Positions 34,217-45,285 of a stretch of DNA of 64,000 nucleotides are shown here, in pieces. The translations under genes and the position numbers were made by a program. The notes under the pieces were generated by a model, which was given only the letters and a program-made list of their open reading frames with translations, made no database searches and was not told the DNA's origin. Origin of the DNA: Azolla caroliniana (Eukaryota; Polypodiophyta); the NCBI GenBank assembly GCA_043228905.1, contig JBHGNT010000008.1, positions 15,562,001 through 15,626,000 of the forward strand, given 5' to 3'. Each line of letters starts with the position of its first letter. Within the stretch, counting starts at the first letter, position 1.

Positions 34217-36025
34217 TGCCACATTATTGGGAAAATTTGAACAACAAACAACATACACACAGAAGATAGAGAAGGCAGATATAGACTTACATAGTTGCAA
34301 GCTTTAATGGAAAGCTTGTTATTTCTGCACAACGGGTTTCTCTCTCTCAGAGATTACAATCGTCTGCTCGTCATCGTCATGGTTACAATGTTAGGTATTC
34401 GCTTATATAGTAAGCCCTAACTTATTAATGAATTCACACTTGGACAGATACAACTTGGAAGGAGCGCCTTTTATGCCAACAAACTCCCCTGTAAAAGGAC
34501 TACTCTTTCTTGCATGTACAAGTGCTTGGGGTTATCTCCCCCGTAAACCTAGATTACAAGTTTAACTAGATCTTATGTTACAAGTATGTCGGCAAGTAGC
34601 CGAGTCGGCAGAGGTATAGTATGAGTTTCGATCAGCTCTTACCTTCTTCTCCTCGTTCGGCTTTCTTCTACTCGGTCGCTTGTTGTAGCTCCATCTTCAT
34701 CCTTAGCATTCCGAAGCGTTGATTTGGGAGTGGCTTCATCAGGCAATCAGCGAGGTTCACCTAAGTGTCGATCTTCTGGATTTTGAGTTTCTTCTAGGGC
34801 ATGAGCTCTCGGATATGATGATACTGCACCTCAATGTGCTTTGTCTTTGCATGGTAGACGGGATTGTTGATGAAGTGTATTGCGCTCTATGAGTTGCAAT
34901 AGATGGTCGGCGCTGGTCGGTCTATTCGGTTTGTAGTTCTGAAATCGGCAGATAGTCGGTGTAGCCAGATCGCTTCCTTTGCTGCTTCTGATGCTGCTAT
35001 GTACTTGGTTTCTGTGGTAGACAGAGTTGTGCACTCTTGTAGTTTCGACCTCCATGATATCGCACCACCACCATAGGTGAATATGTAGCCTGATGTCGAT
35101 TTCAGATTGTCCGTGTTTCCGGCATAGTCGGAATCAGTCTAGCCTTTAACTTTGGTTGATGTTGTCAAACCGAATGTCAGCTGTGCATCCGTGGTTCCTT
35201 TCAGATACCTAAGGATGTGCTTGACGGCCTCCCAATGCTTCTTTCCTAGGTTTGACATGTACCGGCTGACCACCCCTACGACATAGGCTAGGTCGGGTCG
35301 GGTCGCCACCATTGCGTACATGATACTTCCTACTACTGACGTGTAGGCTATCTTTCCATTAAGCTCTCTCTCCTTGTCGTTTACAGGAGAGTCTTTGTCC
35401 AATAGTTTGATGGACATTGGAAGCGGTGTCGCTGCTGGCTTCATATTCTCCATGTTGATGCGCTTCAGCACCTTGCGGATGTAGTCGGATTGGGAGAGTC
35501 GGAGAGTCCTGGTCGTTCGATTTCGCTCTATCCTCATGCCCAGTATGTGTCGGGCTTGTCCGAGTTCCTTCATCGCGAATTTTGCGTGAAGGCTCTGCTT
35601 GAGCTTTCCAATCTCTGCTTGATTGCTCCCTGCAATCAACATGTCGTCAATGTATAGGATTAGATAGATGCATACATGCATGGGTCGGAGTTTGATCTGT
35701 TGTATCCAAGCTGCCATATGTAGGAGTCAAACTTCTGGTACCACATTCTCGGCGCTAGTTTTAGGCCATATAGACTTTTCTTTAGTTGACATACAAGGTG
35801 ACTGTCCTCCCCCGTCGTCGTGAAGCCTGCTGGTTGAGACATGTATATGTCTTCTTCTAGATCTCCGTGTAGGAATGCCATCTTTACGTCCATTTGCTCG
35901 AGCTCTAGATCTTCTGTCGCCATGACTCCTAGTTGGAGTCAGAGGCTGGTCATCTTGACTACTGGTGAGAATATCTCGTTGTAGTCGACCCCGTATTCCT
36001 GTTTGAATCCTTTTGCGACAAGCCA
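34217..36025 (-). mobile_element. Copia L, 5'-truncated fragment inside copia E
   Basis: A 265-bp LTR (34217-34481, plus-strand ends tgccac and ccaaca) is preceded on the minus strand by a polypurine tract near 34482-34490. Upstream are RNase H (34831-35139) and RT with MATEDLELEQMDVKMAFLHGDLEEDIYM near 35920 and ILYIDDMLIAGS near 35655-35640. The 5' part ends abruptly at 36025 within the RT start, fused to the E protease region. L differs in sequence from the F/E/K family. A stop lies near 35137. Confidence 0.87.
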
Positions 36026-37160
36026 AGATCAGTGTTCTGACTGAGATCAATGGTCTTGAGAGCTCAGGTACATGTTAGACATTCCGTAGTACTAATGTAG
36101 AGTCACCCACGAGGTTGAGCTCTACTGTGCCGATTCCAATTATGTCGCAATGTTGCGAATTTCCTACTCGAACTGAGACGGAATGTCGGGCCGTGTATTG
36201 CCGAAATTGGGATCGATGAGGAGTCACATGAAAGGATGCACCCGAATCTAAGAGTCACGTGCTCGATTCTTCAGTCGTAAACAGAACTTTTGATTCGACT
36301 AGGTTCTCACTTGATAGTATATTCGGGTAGTTTGTCAATACTTTGGCTGAAGAGACGATGTAGTTGATCTCCTCGTATCGGCCACTCTTCTGCTCGGCTT
36401 GCTGAGCCTTATTGTTTTTGGCCTTGAGTGCACGACAATCGACTTTGATGTGTCCGGGTTTCTTGTAGTACTTGCAGACTTGATTATCTTGGGACTTGCT
36501 CTGACTTCATTGATTGTTTGATTGCCGTGAGGAACTTCTTCCACGACTGTTCGATTGGTCGGTTGAACCTTGTACTACGTAAGCGTTGTTGGCTGAATCG
36601 TTAGCAAACGATTTTCTCCGAGCTGCTTCAGTCAGAATCGCACTCGTGACTGAGGAGTACTTAACGGCAACTGTCGACACATTGCACACGGTTGTAACGA
36701 AAGTTTCCCACGAGGGAGGGAGACTACTCATGAGCAACATTGCTTTTAGTTCATCCTCGATAATTGTCCCCTAGGCCAAAATTTGGGAGCTTAAGCTTTC
36801 GTACTCATTCAGGTGTGCCTGGACCGAGCCAGACTCTTTCATCCGAAGGTTATAAAGGCGCTGAATCAGGTATATCTTGGTGGCGGCAACCTTCTTTTCG
36901 TAATTGTCTGAAAGTGTCTTCCATAGTTGGAAGGCAGTCGAACACGATTGCACCATGAAGTACATAGACTCTGATAGGTGCATCCGAATAGTGGCTTGGA
37001 CAATTCTATTGAGCTTTTCCCATTCAAGAGACTTGTATCCTTGTGGAGGGTCTTCATTCTCAACATGGATTATATGCAATACTCTAGGTTGATCCTGTTT
37101 CAGTTAACTACAATGATGAGAGGGACGGATCCGACTGGTCCTTCCGAATGTCGTTTAGTC
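36026..37160 (-). pseudogene. Copia E gag and protease
   Basis: Gag begins near 37160; its open part from 37079 (NEDPPQGYKSLEWEKLNRIVQATIRMHLSESMYF) matches F Gag closely. LPPSWETFVTTVCN lies near 36720. The zinc-knuckle region near 36480-36430 is degraded (YKKPGHIKVDC visible; first Cys region altered). The protease motif, LDSGA in F, reads LDSGASF near 36255-36235 with a stop just before it. Fusion to L sequence occurs right after PLISV at about 36040. Confidence 0.87.
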
Positions 37161-37487
37161 GAATGAAACTCAGATTGGGGTTGCCCCTGGAGTCGTGTTT
37201 GCTTCAGGTGACTACGGTGTGTAGGAGAGTAGTGTCAGATGACCTATTCGATTTCCTCCTGGTCAAGCGAAGCAACGAATTGGCCTAGTCGAGATAGAAG
37301 TTTCACTTCGAGTGGCGACAATCACAGAACCAATAGTGATCTAGAACAATGGAGTGCCGACAATCTTGTTGTAGGTTGCCTGTCAAGATCAGCTAAGATC
37401 TTCAAGATACACAAAGGAGAGTTGTTGATGGAGACTACATAGAAGGCGACAACAGAATCAAACAGAAGACCAAGCTCTGATACCAAA

Positions 37488-37791
37488 TGTTGGGAACGTC
37501 GTCTTCTAATGTGGAACAAGATCAACACTCTTCTAGGATAAGATTGTAGATGGATGCAAGATCATAGTTTTGATGGCAGCAAAGACAGAAAAGAAAACAA
37601 CTCGTATGCAAGAGAGATAATCAGAGACAAGTAGGCACAATGTCAAGGAATTTTATTACAACTTTTACAAAATGAGCAAAAAACCAACGTAACTAGGTTA
37701 CAAAGTCAGTATATATACATAAGTAGCCTAAGTCTAGTGTGTTAAAAAAGGAGACTATGTGAATACGTCCATTAGAAACCCATATTCAACA
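37488..37791 (-). repeat. 5' LTR of copia E (304 bp)
   Basis: Plus-strand ends are tgttgggaac and ttcaaca; tRNA-Met primer site at 37474-37485 next to it. It resembles the left LTR except for the deletion noted there. Confidence 0.93.
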
Positions 37792-38429
37792 GTGGCTACG
37801 GATATGACATCGACGAGCGATGGTGTTGGGACTTTGTCCACACCGGTTCTAGAGACTTCGGCAGTCGGTCACGAGAGTCCACGTGAGACCGGAAAAGCGG
37901 GCATCCGAGACGATGACAAGGAAAATAAGGAAGCTTGTAGCGGACGCAGACGAGATCCCTCGACACCGGTGCCGGAGACTACGACAGTTGCGCCCGAGTA
38001 CCAACATAAGACTGGAGAGATGGGTGGTGGCCGTGAGGAGGCATGGCCCGACATGGGCATACACGAGAAGAACGGAGCAGGGGTCGATCGACCGGGCCCG
38101 ACCCAAAAGAGATCCAACTCGGCCGATCGGGCAAGACCGATCCGGACAAGGGCCAAGCCGGCCCAATTGGAAATCACGGCGAATGGGCCACAACACGCGG
38201 TGGAAGCCGGTAAGCACAAGGAGGAGGCCAAGCGGGCACGACGAGTATGACCCAGTGGAAGACCGAGAACGAGAGGAACCCTCCACACCTATTCTTGAGC
38301 CTTCGGCAGTTGCAGACCAACAGAAGACTGAAGAGATGATGGGTGGCGGTGAGGAGTCGGAGATCGAAGCGGATGAGGATGCCAAAAGAGGTATCCGGTG
38401 CGGAATGACGGATGAGTGGGGCTAGTCAT
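37792..38429 (+). pseudogene. Element C gag-like gene, second part with peptide repeats
   Basis: The frame interrupted by copia E resumes after the gtggc duplication and runs open for about 150 codons to 38250, then in a shifted frame to 38425. Three diverged repeats are visible: STPVLETSAVGHE..., STPVPETTTVAPE...TGEMGGGREE and STPILEPSAVADQ...EEMMGGGEE. The composition is Arg/Glu/Gly/Pro-rich, as in Gag spacer regions. No zinc knuckle was found. Opposite-strand open frames here are shadows of the GC-rich composition. Confidence 0.65.
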
Positions 38430-38938
38430 CGAAAAATAGTATCGCCTTAATTCTCGCAACTTTGATTTTCCAATCATAGACATACAACCACGGGGACAAC
38501 ATGTTTTGTTGACATCAAATCCAATCTTCTTATCTGATGTCACCAAGTTAAATCTGGCTAGACGAATTCTACGTGGGATTCTTCTAATATGCATAGGGCT
38601 TCTAGATTTCTCTTCTTGCATAGAAGTTGGGGTAACCTTGTTACAATCCAATTCTTTGTTGTCACCATCGCCCATGATCTTCGAGTTTTCATTGGCACTA
38701 CCTTCATTCTCCGTATCTTTATTAATATCGTATTCTTCAATAGAGAACTCTTCACATGTGTTTTAGGTGAAGATGAGCTCAGACAATACTCTTCGATAGA
38801 AATGGGTGGGTCTGTCGACAGATAATATTCTTCGATAGAAAATGGTGAGTCTGTCGACAGACAATACTCTTCGGTAGAAAACGAAGAGTCTAATAACAAA
38901 CAATATTTTTCAATCGAGAATAGTGAGTCTTCACTCAT
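38430..38938 (-). pseudogene. Unrecognised coding remnant with CCPRGC motif
   Basis: The minus-strand frame from 38938 holds four diverged copies of an SFSIEEYCLSTDSP-type peptide. A second frame reads GDGDNKELDCNKVTPTSM, then DKKIGFDVNKTCCPRGCMSMIGKSKLRELRRYYFSM and breaks off at 38430. The Cys-Cys-x3-Cys block followed by a basic helix and YYFSM recalls conserved N-terminal regions of some DDE-type transposase-like proteins, but I cannot assign it. A frameshift near 38675 joins the two frames. Confidence 0.4.
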
Positions 38939-39459
38939 GGCTTAAGGTCCACACAGAGCTCTTCAAGTTATGTGCTTGGGCTAATATAAAAAATGATAAG
39001 CTCCTCTCTAAACATAAACTCCTCTCTAAACATAAGGTCCCTCAATATAATGTCTATATTATTTAATATTATAATAATACAATAAAGAAAGATATTATTT
39101 TTAATATAATAATTTTATTCAACATATTAATAACTACTTAAACTAGTCAGTATAAAGTCCATCAATTATATTTTATACTTTATTAATCCTATAGTATATA
39201 ATTTAAATTAAATTTACTTTATCCATCAAGTATAATATTACTAAATATATGCAGGCAAAAATATGTAAGTTTAATCCCAATCATTAGGGCAATAATATTC
39301 TCCACGTGTAGGCCTACTCGGGACTCTTAAATATTAAGGATATAGTATACATATATTATATACATTCAATTTTTATATACATATTGTATATATTTACAAT
39401 CATTATAAAGCCATATATATGTTGGTTTAAATTTAAAATCATTTTCTTAGAATAAAAAA

Positions 39460-39860
39460 TAAAAAATCATTGGTTCATTTATGGCACCCATATTTAATAT
39501 AGAACTTCTCAATCATTGGTTCATTCATGCCCACCATTTTAAATATAAGCCATTTTAATCATTGGTTCATTCATGCCCACCGTCTTTAATACAAAACATT
39601 AGAGAGTCATAAAAATGTTGATGTGAGTATTCAATCATTGGTTCATTCATGAACTTCATATTTAATAATGCACATTAGAGAGTCATAAATATTTTAGTTA
39701 TACTATTCAATCATTGTTTTATTCATGACCTTCAAAGGCAATCAAAAATATAAAATAATCATTAATATATTAGTTTGAGTATTTAATCATTGATTCATTC
39801 ATGAACATAATTTAATTAAAACCCATCAGAGAGTCATAATTATATTGGTTTCAATACCCA
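39460..39860. repeat. Degenerate 60-80-bp tandem repeats
   Basis: The words aatcattggttcattcatg and agagagtcataa recur about six times (near 39467, 39513, 39556, 39630, 39705 and 39787) at uneven spacing. The surrounding DNA is over 70% A+T by eye. The origin is unknown. Confidence 0.75.
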
Positions 39861-40049
39861 ATCAATGGTACATTCAAGATTATGTACTACATAAAGTGTA
39901 CCCAATAGTTATATTATTACGCCCTAACTATTACATCATTGGTGGTGACATTATAAGCCCACCACCGATACAGTTACGATTTCCTTCTCATGAAGGAAGT
40001 TACCGTATTCCTAAGATTAATAACTATTTATTTATTTATTTTTGCTTAT

Positions 40050-40732
40050 AATAATAATTATTGTCTACGATTTCTAAATCTTTTACTAAATCTATTTGTT
40101 CACCAGTTAGATGCATAACCAATTCCATGTGTGCATCTAAATCTTTATTTTTTCCATTCTTCCCATTCTGGGGTGGTTTTAGGTTGTAGTATTTTTACCT
40201 TTCACAATGTCGATTAATTGTGCTCTTTCGAGGATTAAACTCGTCCTTAATTTCCACATTCTATAATTTTTGTCGTTGAGTTTCTCCATGGTGTACTTTC
40301 TTGTCATTGACGTTGTTTTGTTTGTTGAACTTGTGTTAGACTCCATCTTTGTAGATCTTCCAGATCAATCTTCTTGATGGTTGTTCCTTAATTCCTATTA
40401 GAAGGCTCTGATACCATGTAGGAATTTAAAGTACTATCTAACAAAGAATAACAAGTTAATACATATGACTTAATATTATGATGAAAGAAAGATTACATGT
40501 ATTCATGGGAGATGTTACCTTTTATAGGCAATAGAGATCATAGGGAAGCTTGTAATGGGAATGTTCATTGTGATCAAATATCACATGAAGGTAACTTTCT
40601 AACCAATGGTTGTGTGAACAAAAGTCACGTAATAGGTGGCTACATTAGTTAGTTTTATTTTCTTTATTTATGATATATTTCCAATTTCTAATAACGTCTT
40701 ATGTTTAATATTAATATTTTAATATTCTAACA
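40050..40732 (-). repeat. Copia H 5' LTR (40417-40732), primer site and gag start
   Basis: The LTR has plus-strand ends tgtaggaatt and ttctaaca, and a tRNA-Met primer site (complement of tggtatcagagc) at 40405-40416. The minus-strand leader enters a copia Gag-like frame: MEKLNDKNYRMWKLRTSLIL near 40290-40230, then PEWEEW and LTGEQIDLVKDLEIV near 40085. Breaks occur near 40175. TATAAAAGG-type promoter words are present near 40520-40530. Confidence 0.8.
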
Positions 40733-41784
40733 ACCAAGAGGGTCAATCGTATTTAGAAGGGACTACGGCAACGAAGGGAGAAGAGGCCGACGCGGGGATC
40801 GGGTCTACGATGAGTAAAGGGCGAAATACAACGCATGCAATACGATCTCTCAAGGGCCAAGGGACAAGTATGCATTCGGAGGAGCCGTAACGAGTGATTG
40901 ACGATAGCGGTCAGCTCAAGCCTTCGAGAGGCAAGCACGGGACGAAGGATGGCGCAGTGAGGTGCCAAGATCGATGGAACGAGTCGAGCATGATCAGCAT
41001 GAGTGTAGGGTTGTGTCTAGGGAAACGGAGGAGGTGCGTGGAAAACGAAGGGCTACGCACTGGGAAGAGCAAACACGACATCCCGAAGGATGTGTGGGGC
41101 CGAGCGGGCCAAGAGGGTGTGCGTCGAGACGAAGTAGTAATGAAAGCCGCGAGGGACACCAAAGTGGGGATTGCCAACACGGATGTCGGGATGGAAGTGC
41201 ACTCAACTGTGAGAGAACACTGTGGGCAAGGCCGAAAGGAGGAGCACGTAATATGGTCACTTGAGGACATAGGGTCAAGCGCGTATTCGGAGGTCGACAT
41301 CGACGCACGGGTAGAGTCTTCGGAAGGCAAGCGCAGAACAGATGGAGACGACACGTCGAGGTGCTTGGGGTGAGGAGATGGTCGGGCCGAAGGAGGAACA
41401 TACGAGGTACGCGAGGGATGGTATCAAACATGCGATCGGAGTGACCGGGAGGCCAATCGGACGACATACACGACGGATAAAGGAAGAGCAGTCGGATCGA
41501 CGACACCGTTCAAGAAGCCTACTATGACTGATCGAGGAGGAGAGTGTGAGCGCCGGATATGGTGGATCGGATGGAGCTGATGGTTCGAGGACATGGGGAG
41601 GATACGGTGAATCGGGAGGCTACAGTGGTTCATGTGAAAAGGACAGGCATGCTCTTAGTGGAAGACGAAATCAGATGAGGTCGACAAGGACGCAAAGGAA
41701 CTCAGTTGATCACCATTGCTGAAAATCTCACCACTTTCCCTTTCTTGGCACATACCGGTGGATCTGCGGTTTGGTGCGGGTGGA
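40733..41784 (+). pseudogene. Element C gag-like gene, third part and 3' end
   Basis: GC-rich plus-strand sequence resumes with Arg/Gly/Asp/Glu-rich open stretches, the longest 40894-41373. Motif-like words GKHGTKDG and GKRRTDGDD recur. From 41550 to 41640 the sequence is Gly/Ser-rich (ggatcggatggagctgat and similar). A G-rich tract at about 41766-41784 precedes the LTR. No polymerase motif occurs. The exact frame is uncertain because of decay. Confidence 0.5.
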
Positions 41785-42540
41785 TATCGTGAGGATTTTC
41801 AGCCATGGTGAGAAAACCAAGTGGGATAAATAAAATGGGGATGTGCAACATTGCACATGCACTTGATAAAGTTGTAAAATTAAATTAAGAAAACAAATGT
41901 AAAAAGGAAGGGTAAAATGTAAGGTGTTAAGGTACATTACAAAAATTCATAAAGTGTAAATGTGATGTGCACTTATGTGCACATGCACATGTAGACTAAG
42001 GGGGAGTACATGAAGTATGGGTGTAGTGAGTAGTGGGCATAGTGTCTATGTGAGGAGAGGGAGTTAAAGCCCCATCAATCTCTCCTCCTAAGATCAAGGC
42101 AAATACTCCCCATTGAAAGAAGGGGATATTTGGCCTCTCTTTTTGTAATGTGCCTCACCCCTTTTTATTATAAAAGGGAGTGAGGGGTCACCATTGTGGG
42201 GGTCACCATTTTGTTGTTTCAGGGTAGACCATTAGGGTTTTATCCCTATTTCGTTTTAGGGTTTTATTCTTCTTCTTCTTCTTCTTTTCCCCTATCCAGT
42301 CAGGGTTTCATCTAGAGGTTTACATTCGGCCTACGCGGCCATGGTTGTAATTCATGTGGTGTTTTCGTAATATAATCATTCGATGAATCTTGTCTTATCT
42401 TGTCTCTAATCTTAATCTCTCTAACCTTAATCTTTACCTTCTCAATTAAAATCCCAAGCTTCTTTCCCTTCTCTCACTCCCTAGTGCAAGACCCCTATGG
42501 TCCTGTCCTATCCAACACGCACGAGCAAAATTCCGCGACA
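41785..42540 (+). repeat. 3' LTR of element C
   Basis: It starts tatcgtgagg (the first TG has become TA) and ends ttccgcgaca. It matches 29635-30409 closely, with indels including an extra 24-bp stretch near 42126-42150 and a longer ttcttc run near 42268-42288. Confidence 0.88.
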
Positions 42541-43900
42541 GCATTCCGGCCGATATCGTTCCTCTCTCTGGAACCGTTCATCTTCTGGTTGCTGTTGGTT
42601 CCGGGGCTCAATATGTTGGACTAGTGCCGCTTGTCGATTTAACAAATTATACTCACACAAGTCCATATTGTGTGGTCGGGAGTGGCATAACATGCAATGC
42701 GTTCTCATTGTGCATTCTAATGTGGAATGTCCAGGGTTTTAGGCACGTTGTGCATTGCACTGCTTGGCGCTTGTTGGAGGGCTCCCATTAACATCATAGT
42801 ACTCTGTTTATCCATCTCCAAGACACGGTCGATAACTTGATCCATCGCACAGGTCCCGAAATCCAGTACAACACACATTGTTCAGGAGGGGTTCCCGAAG
42901 TGCAGCCAAAAATATTGACTTCGCCTCATCTTTCGGAGTTGCTCTAGTCAGCTAGTTGTGCAACGGTTGGAACCGGATGATAAACTGTGGAACCGTTTCA
43001 TGCTGCTCCTGATAAGTCATGTAGAATTGGCTAACCAGTTCTCTCTGTTCTAGTTGTCGGTGAAACAATCGCAAGAATTTGGTCTTTAGGGCTTCGAATG
43101 TGGCCAAGATACCGGGAAGATGCTTTGCATGCCACCGTGTTGTTGGTCCTTCCAATGTCATACCGAACTCTGCGATCTTGGAACGTTCGACATTTGTGTC
43201 CATCAATCGTTGTGATACATGGTTAGCTTCCCATGTCCGCAAGAAGGCATGCACGTGTGCCTTCTCATCAGGGACATCTCGGTACTTCGAGTATGGGTAC
43301 GGCATGGTGTCTTCTTCTAAAGGTTGTGTTGGGGGTGGCGTCAGTACTCGATCCTCTTCGTGCTTCGACCGTCGGTCCGGTGATGGCGTTGGTACGCGAT
43401 CGTTCTTTTCCTCGGATTGTTGGTCTGGTGGTGGTGTTGGTACACGCTCGGTCGTTTTCTCCTATTGTTGGTCTAGGTTTATCTTGTAGGCCAACGGTGT
43501 GGGTAATGTTGTTTCCAATTCTGGTGTTAGTGCGTGCTCCGAACTGTCTTCCTTCGGATCGTCTGGAGTGTCGTGACTGCTTCGATAGTTTGAATGAACA
43601 CTGTGCCCGCCGTCTGATTCTAACTCAAAGGCGGAATATGCTTACGATTCACCGGAGCCTATGACGAGTGTTTGTAGTAAGGATTCCACGTCCCGCAAAC
43701 TGCTCAGGCTACTGCCCTTGTCAAGATGGTGTTGGTCTTCAACTGGAGTGACTCCTCCGCGACCTACCCGCCGAATAACTTTGGGGAAAGACCCATCTTG
43801 TCAAATCTCCTCGGCTGCCTGTTGGTAGGCCTCCCACCTCCGCAGTCTCTCGTCTAGTCTTCTCGCTTGTTTGGCAATTGTGTTTTTCCTGGGCTAGACT
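42541..43900 (-). pseudogene. Gypsy A gag, N-terminal and capsid part
   Basis: Reading from about 43900 there is a leader and a Pro/Thr/Asp-rich N-terminal segment, then the gag core near 43305-42952: AFLRTWEANHVSQRLMDTNVERSKIAEFGMTLEGPTTRW, then FEALKTKFLRLFHRQ and MTYQEQHETVPQFIIRFQ. This is the Retrotrans_gag pattern. It continues to 42541, where element C splits it, and resumes at 29634. Stops occur near 43455 and 42951. Confidence 0.88.
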
Positions 43901-43960
43901 AGCCACAAACACAAGGTTTCCTTTCGGATCACTTCACCAAAGAGGTGGTTATGGGTAGGA

Positions 43961-44045
43961 TCTTAACCGGCACAGATATGATTCTAATCCGACTGTTTCG
44001 AGATCGGTTTTGGATTCGACGTAACAACAATTGATTAATGTGCGT
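43961..44045 (-). repeat. Gypsy A 5' LTR, 3' end (other part at 62236-62445)
   Basis: Sequence from tcttaaccggcac through tgattctaatccgactg matches 24358-24443. The leader with ctttggtgaagtgatccg lies to its left at 43896-43960. Gypsy B splits the LTR at 44045/44046. Confidence 0.86.
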
Positions 44046-44708
44046 TGTCATGCCTTTAAGCGCCAAATGGTTGCATGAGTTGGGTGGGAACTGCTCAGGT
44101 TTTGGACTAGGAGAAGGAAGAATTTGAGGCAAATCTTGTTATGAGTAGATTATAAGAAAGAAATATATGAAACGCGTGAATCCCACGAGTATAGTATATT
44201 AATTAATGTTTAGGAAAGAATATGAATTTAGATTGCAAGAGACAATCAGATGGCAAATTCGTGAATCCCACGAATATAATATATTAATCAACCCTTATAA
44301 AAAATCAACAACCATATACATCTTTCTCTCTTCCTTATATAGTGATGGACGAGGCTAAACATAACATAATGCTTTTCTAAAGTGTTCATGCACACTAGAT
44401 GTCCCAGAATAGCTTCTTCTACCATGCTTTTAATTTCTAAATATAGTCATCATGCACTCTAGACGTGCATGAGTAACTTTTTCTTTGTTTGCGTTTTTCT
44501 TCTAAATAAAGTTTTTATGCGCTCTAAATGTGCATGGGTTGCTTTTTTATAAAAATAGGCGTAAATATAAGTCTTATTCCCATTAAATCTATATTAGATC
44601 ACATATGTTAGTATAATGGTAAGGTTTGGGGTTTGTTTACATGGAGGTACAAGGTTTCAATCTTGCCCTATGCATGTAACATATATTTTAATATTTTCTT
44701 TTATTTCT
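44046..44708 (-). repeat. 3' LTR of gypsy B, main part (rest 55828-55890)
   Basis: It starts tgtcatgcc on the plus strand and aligns with 61507-62170. Copia M inserted 63 bp before its other end, duplicating tttct. The remaining piece 55828-55890 ends cactacgaca. Confidence 0.92.
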
Positions 44709-45099
44709 TGTAAAAGAATACGTTGTGCGGAAGCAATAGAAAACAGAACACAGAAACACAGGTTTAATGGAGAGCTTAGGATATACACAGTACGCCGGAG
44801 AGACATAGTGTGAGTACACAGAAACTCTATTCAGAAAACAATACTCAATCTGTACATACACCATGCTTAGTGAGCACCTTTCATACAAGCCCTGATAATA
44901 GGGTTGACACAAGTACTGACAGTACTTGACCGCTCATAAGTGAGTCTACTACACTAACTCCCAAAATTATTTCCTTACAACGAATAGCTTTCTAACGGCC
45001 TTGCGACTTACACACCGCTATGGCCTATTGTGCACACGGTTTTACACACCCAGTTTACGCACTGGGTTACGCACCAAATGTTGAGCTTGTCTCTCAACA
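44709..45099 (-). repeat. 3' LTR of copia M
   Basis: Plus-strand ends are tgtaaaagaata and tctctcaaca. It is 12 bp shorter than its partner, which has an extra gattacgcaccg-like unit near its end. Confidence 0.94.
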
Positions 45100-45285
45100 C
45101 TCCCCCTCAAGCTGAACTTGAGGTTCCGTCCGTTCTTCCGGATCGACGCTCTGGTTCCTTCTGGCTTCACGTCGTGCTCGCGCTCCTCGACCCGTTCGAT
45201 TCCGCGCGCCTTGACCCTTTCGGTCGGCTTGTCTGCTCACACGGCCCTTCTCAACTTCCTTGTTGTTGCAGTGTTGGCGCCTCTT

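Larger units (their letters stand above)
31560..37791 (-). mobile_element. Copia LTR retrotransposon E, chimeric with copia L
   Basis: LTRs at 31560-31901 and 37488-37791, a perfect gtggc target duplication (31555-31559 and 37792-37796), and a tRNA-Met primer site tggtatcagagc on the minus strand at 37474-37485. Gag and the protease (right) and integrase end, RT and RNase H (left) are close to those of F. The middle, including the N-terminal integrase, is replaced by copia L at 34217-36025. Stops are scattered. Confidence 0.93.
38430..40732 (-). mobile_element. Unidentified inserted block with copia H 5' end
   Basis: GC-rich element C sequence stops near 38430 and resumes at 40733. In between lie a minus-strand Cys-containing coding remnant, an AT-rich segment with tandem repeats, and a copia 5' LTR with primer site and gag start at 40050-40732. 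No left LTR matching 40417-40732 was found and no flanking duplication was certain, so the block may be two insertions or one deleted element. Confidence 0.55.
29635..42540 (+). mobile_element. Gag-only LTR retrotransposon C (TR-GAG-like), split by copia E and a second block
   Basis: LTRs of about 775 and 756 bp (29635-30409 and 41785-42540) enclose a GC-rich plus-strand gag-like reading frame and no polymerase. Gcat at 29631-29634 and 42541-42544 is the target duplication (the fifth base is ambiguous). Gypsy A gag reads through across the insertion. Copia E (GTGGC duplication) and the 38430-40732 block interrupt the frame. The leader after the LTR has tttggttaaaccgac as primer-site candidate, and a G-rich tract precedes the right LTR. 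This is a non-autonomous element. Confidence 0.85.

Noticed and set aside
37849-38385. Large minus-strand frames opposite element C gag (also 40911-41506)
   Set aside because: GC-rich coding sequence on the plus strand leaves the opposite strand open; no motif, and the plus-strand frame rejoins across copia E.
38941-40050. Possible bacterial-like or organellar AT-rich DNA
   Set aside because: Lies inside a retrotransposon stack, contains plant-style repeats, and shows no organellar gene.
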